From DASWJS01 sp036397035 (GTDB lineage: Bacteria > Actinomycetota > AC-67): a stretch of DNA of 64,000 nt. Below are positions 15,873-23,740 of this stretch, piece after piece (the stretch's first letter is position 1; each line of letters starts with the position of its first letter). Both the position numbers and the translations under genes were made by a program. Location: positions 182,830 through 246,829 of the forward strand of contig DASWJS010000007.1 in assembly GCA_036397035.1 (NCBI GenBank). The letters are read 5' to 3'. Below the pieces are notes generated by a model. It searched no databases. It was not told where the DNA came from and saw only the letters and a list, made by a program, of their open reading frames with translations.

Positions 15873-16319
15873 TCACCGAGCTTGACACGCGGCGCACAGA
15901 CCGCTGATCGCGAAGTGGCTGAGGTCGGGGAGAAACCCCGCGTGGGCGTAGATCAACTGCTTGAGCCGCTCCGCCTCGTCCAGGGACAGGTCGTCGTCGG
16001 TCCCGCACCGCGCGCAGCGCAGGTGGACGTGGTCCTGGCTGGTCGCCCGGTAGTACTCCGGCCCGTGCTCGAGGTGGGAGTGCTTGAGCACGCCGAGGTC
16101 CTCCAGCAACGACAGCGTGCGGTAGACGGTGGACGGGTTGACGGCGCTCATGCGGCGCTGCACGGCCCGCGCCAGCTCGACCGGGACGATGTGGCCCTTG
16201 GCCTTCAGCACGGCGCCGATGATGGCCTCGCGCTGGGGCGTCAGCCGGTGCCCGCGCGCCCGCAGGTCCGAGACGATCGTGGCCGTGTCCTGCACGGGGT
16301 CGATCTTACTGCATTGCAT
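15873..16319 (-). CDS. nur: Fur-family metalloregulator, probably Nur (nickel)
   Basis: A 148-residue Fur-type repressor. It has the winged helix (RLTPQREAIIGAVL, VNPSTVYRTLSLLEDLGVL), the metal-binding HVHLRC with CARC, and the second pair CAAC at the end. The sequence pattern (VNPSTVYRTL, HSHLEHG, HFAISGLC) is nearer Streptomyces Nur than Zur. It is divergent from a nickel/cobalt-type ECF transporter, and a TTGCA-N7-TGCAA operator overlaps its start, matching the Nur box. The start is either ATG 16319 or GTG 16295. The metal is inferred from context. Confidence 0.8.
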   Translation of the reverse strand: MQCSKIDPVQDTATIVSDLRARGHRLTPQREAIIGAVLKAKGHIVPVELARAVQRRMSAVNPSTVYRTLSLLEDLGVLKHSHLEHGPEYYRATSQDHVHLRCARCGTDDDLSLDEAERLKQLIYAHAGFLPDLSHFAISGLCAACQAR

Positions 16320-16330
16320 TGCAACTGCAA
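16314..16330. promoter_or_regulatory. Nur-box-like operator
   Basis: TTGCATTGCAACTGCAA has perfect half sites TTGCA and TGCAA and the 6-5-6 form of the Streptomyces Nur box (TTGCAA-N5-TTGCAA). It covers the start of the regulator gene and lies 79 bases before cbiM. A second, looser cluster of GCTGCAA direct repeats follows at 16369-16385. Confidence 0.65.
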
Positions 16331-16408
16331 GTCGTTGACGGAAGGCCGCCCGCGGGGCTAGCATGCTTGCTGCAAGAGGCTGCAACAAGCACTCCAGCAA
16401 GGAGCGCG

Positions 16409-17098
16409 ATGCACATCCCGGACGGCTTCATCAACGCCGCAACCTCCGCGGGCGCGGGCGCGTTCACCGCGGGCGGGCTGTGGTATTCGGTCAGGCGCGC
16501 GGCCGAGACGCTCCACGAACGGCAGGCGCCGCTCGCGGGGCTCGTCGCCGCGTTCATCTTCGCCGTTCAGATGCTGAACTTCCCGGTCGCGGCAGGCACG
16601 AGCGGTCACCTCATCGGCGGCGTGCTCGCCGCCGTCCTGGTCGGTCCGTACGCGGCCGTTGTGTGCCTGGCCGTGGTGCTCGGCGTGCAGGCGTTGTTCG
16701 CCGACGGCGGCCTGACCGCCCTCGGGCTGAACGTGCTCAACATGGGCCTTGTCGCCGGCATCGGGGGCTACCTGGTCTTCGCCGGAATCAAGCGCGTGCT
16801 GCCCAAGACCGCGGCGAGCGTGTCGCTGGCCGCGGGGCTCGCCGCGGGCATCAGCGTCGTCCTGGCGAGCGCCGCGTTCACGTTCGAGTACGTGATCGGC
16901 GGGACGGCGGACATCCCGCTCGGCGCGCTGCTCGGCGCGATGGTCGGCGTTCACGTGCTGATCGGGGTCGGCGAGGGCGTGATCACCGCGATGACCGTCG
17001 GGGCGGTGCTGCGGGTCAGGCCGGACCTCGTGCACGGCGCGCGCGGGCTGACGCTCGTTCGCGCGGAGCCGGCGCCGGTCGCCGGAGGTCAGTCCTGA
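16409..17098 (+). CDS. cbiM: nickel/cobalt ECF transporter substrate-binding membrane protein CbiM/NikM
   Basis: A 229-residue membrane protein starting MHIPDGFIN, the diagnostic start in which the amino group, Met1 and His2 bind the metal. At least six hydrophobic segments follow, with the family motifs QMLNFPVAAGTSGHLIGG and NVLNMGLV. It is the S component that captures Ni2+ or Co2+. GGAG lies 4 bases before the ATG. It begins a four-gene operon with overlapping starts and stops (PDGLE protein, CbiQ, CbiO). The Nur-like box upstream favours nickel. Confidence 0.95.
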   Translation: MHIPDGFINAATSAGAGAFTAGGLWYSVRRAAETLHERQAPLAGLVAAFIFAVQMLNFPVAAGTSGHLIGGVLAAVLVGPYAAVVCLAVVLGVQALFADGGLTALGLNVLNMGLVAGIGGYLVFAGIKRVLPKTAASVSLAAGLAAGISVVLASAAFTFEYVIGGTADIPLGALLGAMVGVHVLIGVGEGVITAMTVGAVLRVRPDLVHGARGLTLVRAEPAPVAGGQS

Positions 17099-17457
17099 TG
17101 CGGCGGGAGGCGCGCTACTTCGTCATCGGCGGGCTGCTCGTGGCCGCGGGACTGGCGATGTTCGTCTCGCCGTTCGCGAGCGGATCGCCGGACGGGCTCG
17201 AACGAGTCTCGATCGACCAGCGCTTCGACGGGACGGCCGCCGGTCATGCGCTGGAGGGCTCGCCGGTCGCGGGCTACGGCGTGCGCGGCGTCGGGAACGA
17301 TCGCGTCTCGGCCGGGCTCGCGGGGCTCGTGGGCACGCTCGTCACCTTCGGCGTCGGCTCGATCCTGTTCGGCGCCGTCGTTCGCGCCAACGCGCGCCGG
17401 TCCGCCGGCGGGCGGCGCGCCGCCGCGGCCGAAGCCGGCGTCGCCGAGTCCGGCTAG
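17098..17457 (+). CDS. PDGLE-domain protein, CbiN/NikN-like accessory subunit
   Basis: A 119-residue protein with two membrane helices (about 6-24 and 78-97) and, between them, SPDGLERVS, the PDGLE signature found in the extracytoplasmic loop of CbiN-like subunits. Such subunits are needed for metal insertion into the M component. The ATG overlaps the cbiM stop and the stop overlaps the cbiQ GTG. The tail is Ala/Arg-rich and probably disordered. Confidence 0.88.
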   Translation: MRREARYFVIGGLLVAAGLAMFVSPFASGSPDGLERVSIDQRFDGTAAGHALEGSPVAGYGVRGVGNDRVSAGLAGLVGTLVTFGVGSILFGAVVRANARRSAGGRRAAAAEAGVAESG

Positions 17458-18221
17458 TGGGCGCGGGCCACGTCGGCGGCCTCTACCACGACGCGGACGG
17501 GCCGCTGCACCGGCTGCCGGCTCACGTCAAGACCGCAGCCCTGCTCGCCTTCGTCGTCGCGGTCGTGGCCACGCCGCGAGAGGCGTTCTGGGCGTTCGGC
17601 GCGCACGCGATCCTGCTGGTCGGGCTCTGGGCGATCGGGCGCATCCCGCCGGGCTTCGTCGGCAAGCGAATGCTGATCGAGACGCCCTTCCTGTTGTTCG
17701 CGATCGCCCTGCCGTTCGTCGCGCGCGGTCCGCGCGTCGAGGTGCTCGGCATGGCGCTGTCGAGCGACGGTTTGTGGGCGGCGTGGAACATCCTTGCGAA
17801 GGCGACGCTCGGGCTGGGGGCGACGCTGACGCTCGCGGCGACGACCCCGTTGCCCTCGATTATCCGCGGGCTCGAGCGGCTGCGCGTCCCGCGCGTCATC
17901 ACCAGCGTCGCCGCATTCATGATCCGCTACCTCGACCTGCTCGCCGACGAGCTGCACCGCATGAAGATCGCGCGCCTGTCGCGCGGGTACGACCCGCGGT
18001 GGCTCTGGCAGGCCCGCGCGATCGCAGCGACCGCCGGCACGCTGTTCATCCGCGCGTTCGAGCGAGGCGAGCGCGTCTACCTCGCGATGGTCAGTCGCGG
18101 CTACGCGGGGTCCATGCCGTCGCTGGACTCGGGCGGAGCCGGCGCGGGCGAATGGACGCGCGGCCTCGCCGTCCCGGTTCTTGCCGCTTCCGTTGCCTCG
18201 GGCGCATGGCTGCTGCGCTGA
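17457..18221 (+). CDS. cbiQ: ECF transporter transmembrane subunit CbiQ
   Basis: A 254-residue T component. It shows membrane helices around residues 26-60, 80-90 and 110-130, and the cytoplasmic coupling helices with Ala-Arg-Gly-type motifs that contact the ATPase: ARLSRGY and AMVSRGYAG. The N-terminal LHRLPAHVKTAALLAFVV is typical of CbiQ. It links the CbiM substrate subunit to the ATPase. The GTG start shares its G with the preceding stop. Confidence 0.92.
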   Translation: MGAGHVGGLYHDADGPLHRLPAHVKTAALLAFVVAVVATPREAFWAFGAHAILLVGLWAIGRIPPGFVGKRMLIETPFLLFAIALPFVARGPRVEVLGMALSSDGLWAAWNILAKATLGLGATLTLAATTPLPSIIRGLERLRVPRVITSVAAFMIRYLDLLADELHRMKIARLSRGYDPRWLWQARAIAATAGTLFIRAFERGERVYLAMVSRGYAGSMPSLDSGGAGAGEWTRGLAVPVLAASVASGAWLLR

Positions 18222-18943
18222 CGGTCGCGGGTCTCACCTACGCGTACCCGGACGGGACGCGCGCGCTGGACGGCGTGGGCTTCACCGTCGCCCCGGGCGA
18301 GCGCGTGGCGGTCATCGGTCCGAACGGCGCCGGCAAGACGACCCTAATGCTGCACCTGAACGGCGTGCTGTCGGCGACGTCCGGAAGCGTCCGCGTCGGC
18401 GACCTCGTCGTCGGCGGCACGAACGAGCGCGAGGTTCGCCGGCGCGTGGGGCTCGTCTTCCAAGACCCCGACGACCAGCTTTTCATGCCGACGGTGCGCG
18501 AGGATGTCGCGTTCGGCCCGGCGAACCTGGGCATGGACGACGTCGAGCGGCGTGTGCACGAGGCGCTCGCCGCGGTCGAGATGCAGCACGTCGCGGACCG
18601 GCCGCCGCACCACCTGTCGTTCGGGCAACGCCGGCGCGTCGCGATCGCGACCGTGCTGGCGATGGCGCCGGAGATCCTGGTCCTGGACGAGCCGACCTCG
18701 AACCTGGACCCCGCGAGCCGGCGCGAGCTTGGGGAGATCCTCGGGCGCCTGCCGGTTACCGCGCTCGTCGTGACCCACGACCTTCCCTTCGCGCTCCAGC
18801 AATGCCCGCGAGCGCTGCTGCTGAGCGCCGGCCGCGTCATCGCCGACGCCCCGACCAAGCAGATCCTCGCCGACGAGCCCCTCCTGCGGGCCCATCGTCT
18901 CGAGCTGCCCTACGGCTTCGACGCCGCCTTGCTGGGCACCTGA
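18206..18943 (+). CDS. cbiO: ECF transporter ATPase CbiO
   Basis: A 245-residue ABC ATPase. Walker A is GPNGAGKTT, the Q loop FQDPDDQLFMPTV (DPDDQ is typical of ECF ATPases), signature LSFGQRRRVAIA and Walker B ILVLDEPTSNLD, H loop VTHD. It powers metal uptake with CbiM and CbiQ. ATG 18206 overlaps the end of cbiQ by 16 bases. The last codons (LLGT-stop) are the first unit of a 24-bp tandem repeat, and the 3' end overlaps the DUF559 gene on the other strand by 34 bases. Confidence 0.95.
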   Translation: MAAALTVAGLTYAYPDGTRALDGVGFTVAPGERVAVIGPNGAGKTTLMLHLNGVLSATSGSVRVGDLVVGGTNEREVRRRVGLVFQDPDDQLFMPTVREDVAFGPANLGMDDVERRVHEALAAVEMQHVADRPPHHLSFGQRRRVAIATVLAMAPEILVLDEPTSNLDPASRRELGEILGRLPVTALVVTHDLPFALQQCPRALLLSAGRVIADAPTKQILADEPLLRAHRLELPYGFDAALLGT

Positions 18944-20067
18944 ACCGCCCGCCCGCTGGGCACCTGAACCGCCCGCCCGCTGGGCACCTGAACCGCCCGC
19001 CCGCTGGGCACCTGAACCGCCCGCCCGCTGGGCACCTGAACCGCCCGCCCGCTGGGCGCCTGAACCGCCCGCCCGCTGGGCGCCTGAACCGCCCGCCCGC
19101 TGGGCGCCTGAACCGCCGGCTCGTGACGGGCGCTCACCAGCGCCTCGACGGACCGGAGAATGTGCTGTGGCCTCGAGGTGAGGTCGTTCCACGTCACGTG
19201 GATGACCCTCCAGCCGAGCGACGTGAGAGCGTTCCGCCGCGCAACGTCGCGCGCCCAGCGACGATGCCCCGAGTGCCATCGGTATCCGTCGGCCTCGACC
19301 GCGACGCGGGCGGAAGGAAACGCGAAGTCGACGACGGCGACGAGACGTCCGCGCTCTTTGACGTGGTGCTGCGTGACGGGCTGCGGTAGTCCGGAGCGAG
19401 TCAGCAGGCGCAGAAGCTTGGTTTCGAAGACGCTCTGGGGCACCGCCGATCCTCCACGGTCGGCCAGCAGGGAGCGCATCGTGGCGATCCCAGGCCGCCC
19501 CTTGCGGCCCAGCTCGTCGAGGCGCCACTGCAACCGCGGAAGCGAGACGATGCCTCGCCGCAGGGCGTCGTCGAGCGCTTCCTCGACGACGCCTGCGGCA
19601 ACATCCGCCGCGATGTCGAACAGTGTCCTCGCCGCCGTTGTGACGGGTATCGCGCCAACGGTCGTCATGTCTGCGGGCGGGAGGTTTGAGCGGTGAACCG
19701 CAATGGTGGAGTTCGCGCGCTTTCGTCGTGGGGGAACGGTGAGTTGCGGCTCGCCGCGCGGCTCGAAGTCCGGTAGTCGCCACAGCGCGGCGGCCGACCG
19801 ATGCGAAGCAACGGCCCCGGTCCCCCACGCCAGGCAGGCGGTCATGACCTCCTGTCGCCACGAAGGCGGCGCCCCGCCGATGCAGTAGACACGTGGCTGG
19901 GGCTGCTGCCACAGCCCGGCCGTCACGCGCCGGTGGATCAAGCTCCTCGTCACGCCCGCGGCCAAGGCCTGCTCGCGAGAGACGACGCCGTGCTGAGCCG
20001 CCGCGATCAAAGCGACACGGTGCTCGGCGGGTTCTGATACCCGATCTGTTCCGTATTCGGAACGCAT
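18910..20067 (-). CDS. DUF559 (Vsr-like nuclease fold) protein with AbiEi-like N domain and C-terminal octapeptide repeats
   Basis: A 385-residue protein. Residues about 15-70 resemble the AbiEi-type winged helix (AAAQHGVVSREQALAAGVTR). The middle has PPSWRQEVMTACLAWG and SHRSAAALW, as in the actinobacterial family. Residues about 250-330 form a PD-(D/E)XK-like DUF559 domain (VVDFAFPSARVAVEADGYRW, then NALTSLGWRVIHVTWNDL). The last 65 residues are eight AVQ(A/V)PSGR repeats encoded by the 24-bp array. The ATG at 20067 is used because the longer open frame runs into a tRNA. These proteins are common orphans in Actinomycetota; a defence or DNA-repair role is only a guess. Confidence 0.82.
   Translation of the reverse strand: MRSEYGTDRVSEPAEHRVALIAAAQHGVVSREQALAAGVTRSLIHRRVTAGLWQQPQPRVYCIGGAPPSWRQEVMTACLAWGTGAVASHRSAAALWRLPDFEPRGEPQLTVPPRRKRANSTIAVHRSNLPPADMTTVGAIPVTTAARTLFDIAADVAAGVVEEALDDALRRGIVSLPRLQWRLDELGRKGRPGIATMRSLLADRGGSAVPQSVFETKLLRLLTRSGLPQPVTQHHVKERGRLVAVVDFAFPSARVAVEADGYRWHSGHRRWARDVARRNALTSLGWRVIHVTWNDLTSRPQHILRSVEALVSARHEPAVQAPSGRAVQAPSGRAVQAPSGRAVQVPSGRAVQVPSGRAVQVPSGRAVQVPSGRAVQVPSKAASKP
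18931..19122. repeat. eight-copy 24-bp tandem repeat
   Basis: Eight head-to-tail units begin at 18931, 18955, 18979, 19003, 19027, 19051, 19075 and 19099. Each starts GCTGGGCRCCTGAACCGCCC. The first five have A at the variable base and the last three have G; the eighth diverges in its last bases. Read on the minus strand the array codes for an octapeptide repeat AVQ(A/V)PSGR at the end of the DUF559 protein. The first unit includes the cbiO stop codon, so the array may have grown from the end of cbiO. Confidence 0.95.
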
Positions 20068-20132
20068 GAGGGAAGAGAAGTACCACGGCGCTGCGGGCTG
20101 CGGGCGTGAGTGCGTCGGGATCGTCACGAACG

Positions 20133-20168
20133 CGCCCAACGAGAGGGACCATTCGCCCAACGAGAGGG
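20133..20168. repeat. 15-bp direct repeat pair
   Basis: CGCCCAACGAGAGGG occurs at 20133-20147 and again at 20154-20168, a 21-base period, between the tRNA and the DUF559 start. With two helical turns between copies it could be a regulator site for the DUF559 gene. No further copy is seen in the window. Confidence 0.5.
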
Positions 20169-20195
20169 GTTCGCCGGGCGATCGGCAACCTTCGG

Positions 20196-20267
20196 TACCC
20201 CCGACAGGACTCGAACCTGTGCTCCCGGCTCCGGAGGCCGGTGCTCTATCCACTGAGCTACGGGGGC
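20196..20267 (-). tRNA. tRNA-Arg (anticodon CCG)
   Basis: A full cloverleaf can be drawn: acceptor GCCCCCG with CGGGGGT (one G-U pair), D arm GCTC/GAGC, anticodon arm CCGGC-CTCCGGA-GCCGG with anticodon CCG, T arm ACAGG-TTCGAGT-CCTGT and discriminator A. CCA is not encoded. The gene length is 72 bases. It decodes CGG and lies close to the arginyl-tRNA synthetase gene. Confidence 0.97.
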
Positions 20268-20359
20268 GTCCGGGACGAAGCGTAGCACCGGCTCCCAACT
20301 CGGTTTTCGGCCGGGCCCGGCGCGGCTATCATGCTCGAACCGAGATTGGAGGGCCCGCC

Positions 20360-20746
20360 CTGGCGAAGGTATTGATCGTCGACGACGACCGCGTGATCCA
20401 GCAGTTGCTGGAAGTCAACCTCGAACTTGAAGGCTATACGGTCGCCAAGGCCGACGACGGCGAGGACGCGATCAAGCGCGTTCACGAGTTCAAGCCGGAC
20501 CTGGTGCTGCTCGACGTCATGATGCCCAAGGTGGACGGGCGCGAGGCCTGCCGCCGGATCAAGGCCGATCCCGCGACCGCGCACATCCCGGTGATCTTCC
20601 TGTCGGCCCGCGCGCAGGAGATGGACGTCAGCAGCGGCTTGGAGCTGGGCGCAGCGGCCTACCTCACCAAGCCGTTCGACCCGGTGGACCTGCTGGAAGC
20701 CGTGAAGAAGGTCCTGGCCGGCGAGACGCTCTTCCCGAAGGGCTGA
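20360..20746 (+). CDS. single-domain response regulator (receiver only)
   Basis: A 128-residue CheY-like receiver. It has the acidic pair VDDD, the phospho-acceptor in LVLLDVMMPKVDG, the switch residue in FLSA and lysine in LTKPFDPVD. No output domain follows. There is no ATG or GTG at the right place; GGAGGG (20348-20353) is followed 6 bases later by CTG at 20360, which gives the normal family start (LAKVLIVDDD), so a rare CTG start is likely. A TATCAT box at 20327-20332 is a possible -10. argS follows 3 bases after the stop. Its kinase is not known. Confidence 0.85.
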   Translation: MAKVLIVDDDRVIQQLLEVNLELEGYTVAKADDGEDAIKRVHEFKPDLVLLDVMMPKVDGREACRRIKADPATAHIPVIFLSARAQEMDVSSGLELGAAAYLTKPFDPVDLLEAVKKVLAGETLFPKG

Positions 20747-20749
20747 GCG

Positions 20750-22414
20750 GTGATCCAGCGAGCGCTCGCCAGCTCCGTGCGGCAGGCGATCGAGCGGGCA
20801 CAGTCCACGGGCGCGCTGCCGCGGTTCGTCGTGCCGCCGTTCGACCTCGAACGCCCGAACCTGAAGGAGCACGGCGACTGGTCCACCGGCGTCGCGATGG
20901 TGTGCGCGCGCGTGGCCGGCCGGCCGCCGCGCGAGATCGCCGCGGCAATCGTGGGCGCGCTGGGCACGCCTGCACACGTGCAGGAGGTGACCATCGCGGG
21001 GCCGGGCTTCCTCAACTTCACGCTGTCGCACTCGTGGCTGACCGGCATCGTGCGCGCGGCCGAGGAAGCCGGGCAGCGCTGGGGTGCCTCGCAGACCGAC
21101 GAGCCGGAGAAGATCCAGGTCGAGTTCGTCAGCGCCAACCCGACGGGTCCGATGCACCTGGGCCACGCGCGCTGGGCCGCCGTGGGCGACACGCTCGCGT
21201 ACGTGCTGGAGTCGATCGGCCACACGGTCGAGCGCGAGTTCTACATCAACGACTACGGCCGGCAGATCGAGCGCTTCGGCGCCTCGATCGCCGCGCGCTA
21301 CCTGAACGAGTTCGGCATCGAGGCCGAGGTCCCCGAAGAGGGCTATCGGGGCGACTACGTGACCGAGATCGCTCGCGAGCTGAAGAACGAGATCGGCGAC
21401 CGGCTGGTGCAGGCGCCCGAGGAGGAGCGCGTCCGCGCGATGGGCGAGTACGGCAGGCAGCGGATGTTCGCCCAGCAGCAGGAAACGCTCGGGCGGTTCC
21501 GGGTCGACTTTGACATCTGGTTCAGCGAGACCGCGATGCACGACGAGGGCGCGGTGCTCCGCGTCGTCGACATGCTCGCGGACTTGGGCCACGTCTACGA
21601 CCAGGACGGCGCGAAGTGGCTGCGCACGACCGACTTTGGCGACGACAAGGACCGGGTGCTCGTGCGCTCGGACGGCCACCCGCACTACCGGGCCTCGGAC
21701 CTCGCCTACTTCCTGGACAAGCTGCGCCGCGGCTACCAGCGGATCATCTACCTCTGGGGCGCCGACCACCACGGGCACGTCAAGACCATGCAGGCCGGCA
21801 TCCGCGCGCTCGGCGAGGACCCGGAGCACTGCGAGTTCCTGCTCGGCCAGTTCGTGCACCTGGCGCGCGGCGGCGAGGTCGTCAGCATGAGCAAGCGCCA
21901 GGGCGAAGGCGTGACGTTCGAGCAGTTGCTCGACGAGATCGGCGTGGACGCGGCGCGCTATCACCTGCTGCGCACCGGGATGGACCAGACGCTGACGATC
22001 GACCTGGACGAGGTGGTCGCGCAGAGCCAGGAGAACCCGGTCTACTACGTGCAGTACGCGCACGCGCGCATCTGCTCGATCCTGCGCAAGGCGGCGGAGA
22101 CGGGGATCGCGATCGCACCGCTGGACGCGGTCGCCTTCGAGGAGCTGCAGCACGAGTCCGAGCTTGACCTGCTGCGCAAGATCGCGGAGCTGCCGGAAGC
22201 GGTGGACGTGGCGGCGCGGCTTCGCGCCCCCCACCGGCTCACGCGCTACGCCGAGGAGCTGGCGGCGCTGTTCCACGCGTTCTACCGCGACTGTCGCGTC
22301 GTGTCGGAGGACGCCGCGTTGACGCAGGCGCGGCTGCACTTGTGCCGCGCGGCGCAGATCTCGCTTCGCAACTCGCTCGCGCTGCTGGGCGTGACCGCGC
22401 CGGAGTCGATGTAG
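20750..22414 (+). CDS. argS: arginyl-tRNA synthetase
   Basis: A 554-residue class I synthetase that charges tRNA-Arg. Seen: the N-terminal Add-1 domain, the HIGH box as HLGH (136-139, in NPTGPMHLGHAR), the KMSKS-like MSKRQ (380-384) and a C-terminal DALR anticodon-binding domain (HRLTRYAEELAALFHAFYRD). The GTG start follows the response regulator by 3 bases. argS-lysA-hom-thrC-thrB-rho is the same order as in M. tuberculosis Rv1292-Rv1297. A tRNA-Arg gene lies 480 bp upstream on the other strand. Confidence 0.97.
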   Translation: MIQRALASSVRQAIERAQSTGALPRFVVPPFDLERPNLKEHGDWSTGVAMVCARVAGRPPREIAAAIVGALGTPAHVQEVTIAGPGFLNFTLSHSWLTGIVRAAEEAGQRWGASQTDEPEKIQVEFVSANPTGPMHLGHARWAAVGDTLAYVLESIGHTVEREFYINDYGRQIERFGASIAARYLNEFGIEAEVPEEGYRGDYVTEIARELKNEIGDRLVQAPEEERVRAMGEYGRQRMFAQQQETLGRFRVDFDIWFSETAMHDEGAVLRVVDMLADLGHVYDQDGAKWLRTTDFGDDKDRVLVRSDGHPHYRASDLAYFLDKLRRGYQRIIYLWGADHHGHVKTMQAGIRALGEDPEHCEFLLGQFVHLARGGEVVSMSKRQGEGVTFEQLLDEIGVDAARYHLLRTGMDQTLTIDLDEVVAQSQENPVYYVQYAHARICSILRKAAETGIAIAPLDAVAFEELQHESELDLLRKIAELPEAVDVAARLRAPHRLTRYAEELAALFHAFYRDCRVVSEDAALTQARLHLCRAAQISLRNSLALLGVTAPESM

Positions 22415-22421
22415 GAGGGAC

Positions 22422-23729
22422 ATGCCGCACACGCTGAAGGACGTCCTGCCCGCGACCGCGCGGGTCAACGACGAAGGCCATCTGGAGATCGCCGGCGCCG
22501 ACGCGGTCGCGCTGGCCGAGGAGTTCGGAACGCCGCTGTACGCGTTCTGCGAGCAGACCTTCCGCGAGCGCGCGCGTGCGTACCGCTCCGCCTATCCCGA
22601 CGGCGACGTCTACTACGCGGGCAAGGCGTTCCTGTGCCTGGGCATGGCCCGCCTGGTCGCGGAGGAGGGTCTCAGCCTGGACGTGGCGAGCGGCGGCGAG
22701 CTGTTCACGGCGCTACACGCCGGGTTCCCGCCGGAACGGATCATGGCGCACGGCAACAACAAGACCGACGAGGAGCTGGCGATGGCGGTCGCCGCCGGCG
22801 TCGGCCGCATCGCGGCGGACTCGATCGAAGAGCTGGGCCGCATCGACGCGATCGCCGCCGGGCAGGGCGTGCGGCAGCGGGTCCTGCTGCGCGTCACGCC
22901 CGGCGTCGAGGCGCACACGCACGAATACATCATGACCGGGCAGGAGGACTCGAAGTTCGGCATGTCGATCGAGGGGGGCGTGGCGCTGGAGGCCGCCAAG
23001 CGCGCGCGCGACCTCCCCAACGTCGAGCCGGCCGGCTACCACGCGCACATCGGCTCGAACATCACCGGTGCCGAAGCGTTTCTGCGAACCGCGGAGATCA
23101 TGGCCGAGTTCTGCGGGACGGTGCGCGACGCCGTCGGCATCGAGCCGCGCGAGCTGAACCTCGGCGGCGGGCTCGGCATCGCCTACACGCGCGGCGAGTT
23201 CCCGGCGCGCGTCGACGCGATCGCGACCGAGACGCGCGCGAAGGTCGCCGCGGAGATGGCGCGGTTCGGCCTGCCGATGCCGCGGCTCGCCGTCGAGCCG
23301 GGCCGCTGGCTGATCTCCAACGCGATGGTGACGCTGTATCGCGTCGGCGTGGTGAAGGACGTGCCGGGTATCCGCACGTACGTGTCGGTCGACGGCGGCA
23401 TGAGCGACAACATCCGTCCCGCGCTCTACGGCGCGCGGTACGAGGCGCTGCTCGCGAGCAAGGCGACCGAGCCGTCGGACAAGATCGTGACGATTGCCGG
23501 CTCGCACTGCGAGCAGGGAGACTTGTTGATCAAGGACGTCGCGCTGCCCTCGAGCATCGCGCGCGGCGACGTGCTCGCAATCCCGGCCACCGGCGCCTAC
23601 GGCTACTCGATGGCGTCGAACTACAACCGCTTCCGCAAGCCGGCGGTCGTGGCGGTTCGCGACGGGATCGCTCGCGTGCTGGTGCGCCGCGAGTCGTACG
23701 AGGACCTGATCGACCACGACGAGCCGTAG
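22422..23729 (+). CDS. lysA: diaminopimelate decarboxylase
   Basis: A 435-residue PLP-dependent decarboxylase converting meso-diaminopimelate to lysine. The PLP lysine is in VYYAGKAFLC, the HIGSN motif binds the cofactor phosphate with GGGLGIAY, and the C-terminal beta domain has GSHCEQGDLL and ATGAYGYSMASNYN. The ATG follows GGAGGGAC. It belongs to the aspartate family genes in this region, with hom, thrC and thrB downstream after an inserted cassette. Confidence 0.96.
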   Translation: MPHTLKDVLPATARVNDEGHLEIAGADAVALAEEFGTPLYAFCEQTFRERARAYRSAYPDGDVYYAGKAFLCLGMARLVAEEGLSLDVASGGELFTALHAGFPPERIMAHGNNKTDEELAMAVAAGVGRIAADSIEELGRIDAIAAGQGVRQRVLLRVTPGVEAHTHEYIMTGQEDSKFGMSIEGGVALEAAKRARDLPNVEPAGYHAHIGSNITGAEAFLRTAEIMAEFCGTVRDAVGIEPRELNLGGGLGIAYTRGEFPARVDAIATETRAKVAAEMARFGLPMPRLAVEPGRWLISNAMVTLYRVGVVKDVPGIRTYVSVDGGMSDNIRPALYGARYEALLASKATEPSDKIVTIAGSHCEQGDLLIKDVALPSSIARGDVLAIPATGAYGYSMASNYNRFRKPAVVAVRDGIARVLVRRESYEDLIDHDEP

Positions 23730-23740
23730 GCCCGCGGGCG

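Noticed and set aside
16369..16385. Second Nur box before cbiM
   Set aside because: GCTGCAA direct repeats are present but the spacing and orientation do not fit the 6-5-6 form; it is only mentioned as a loose cluster.
18931..19122. CRISPR array
   Set aside because: Units are 24 bp, head to tail, without spacers, and in frame with a protein. It is a coding tandem repeat.
20068..20298. N-terminal extension of the DUF559 gene to 20298
   Set aside because: The extra residues (SSVDRAPASGAGSTG and so on) are the translated tRNA-Arg, a classic false extension; ATG 20067 is the sensible start.
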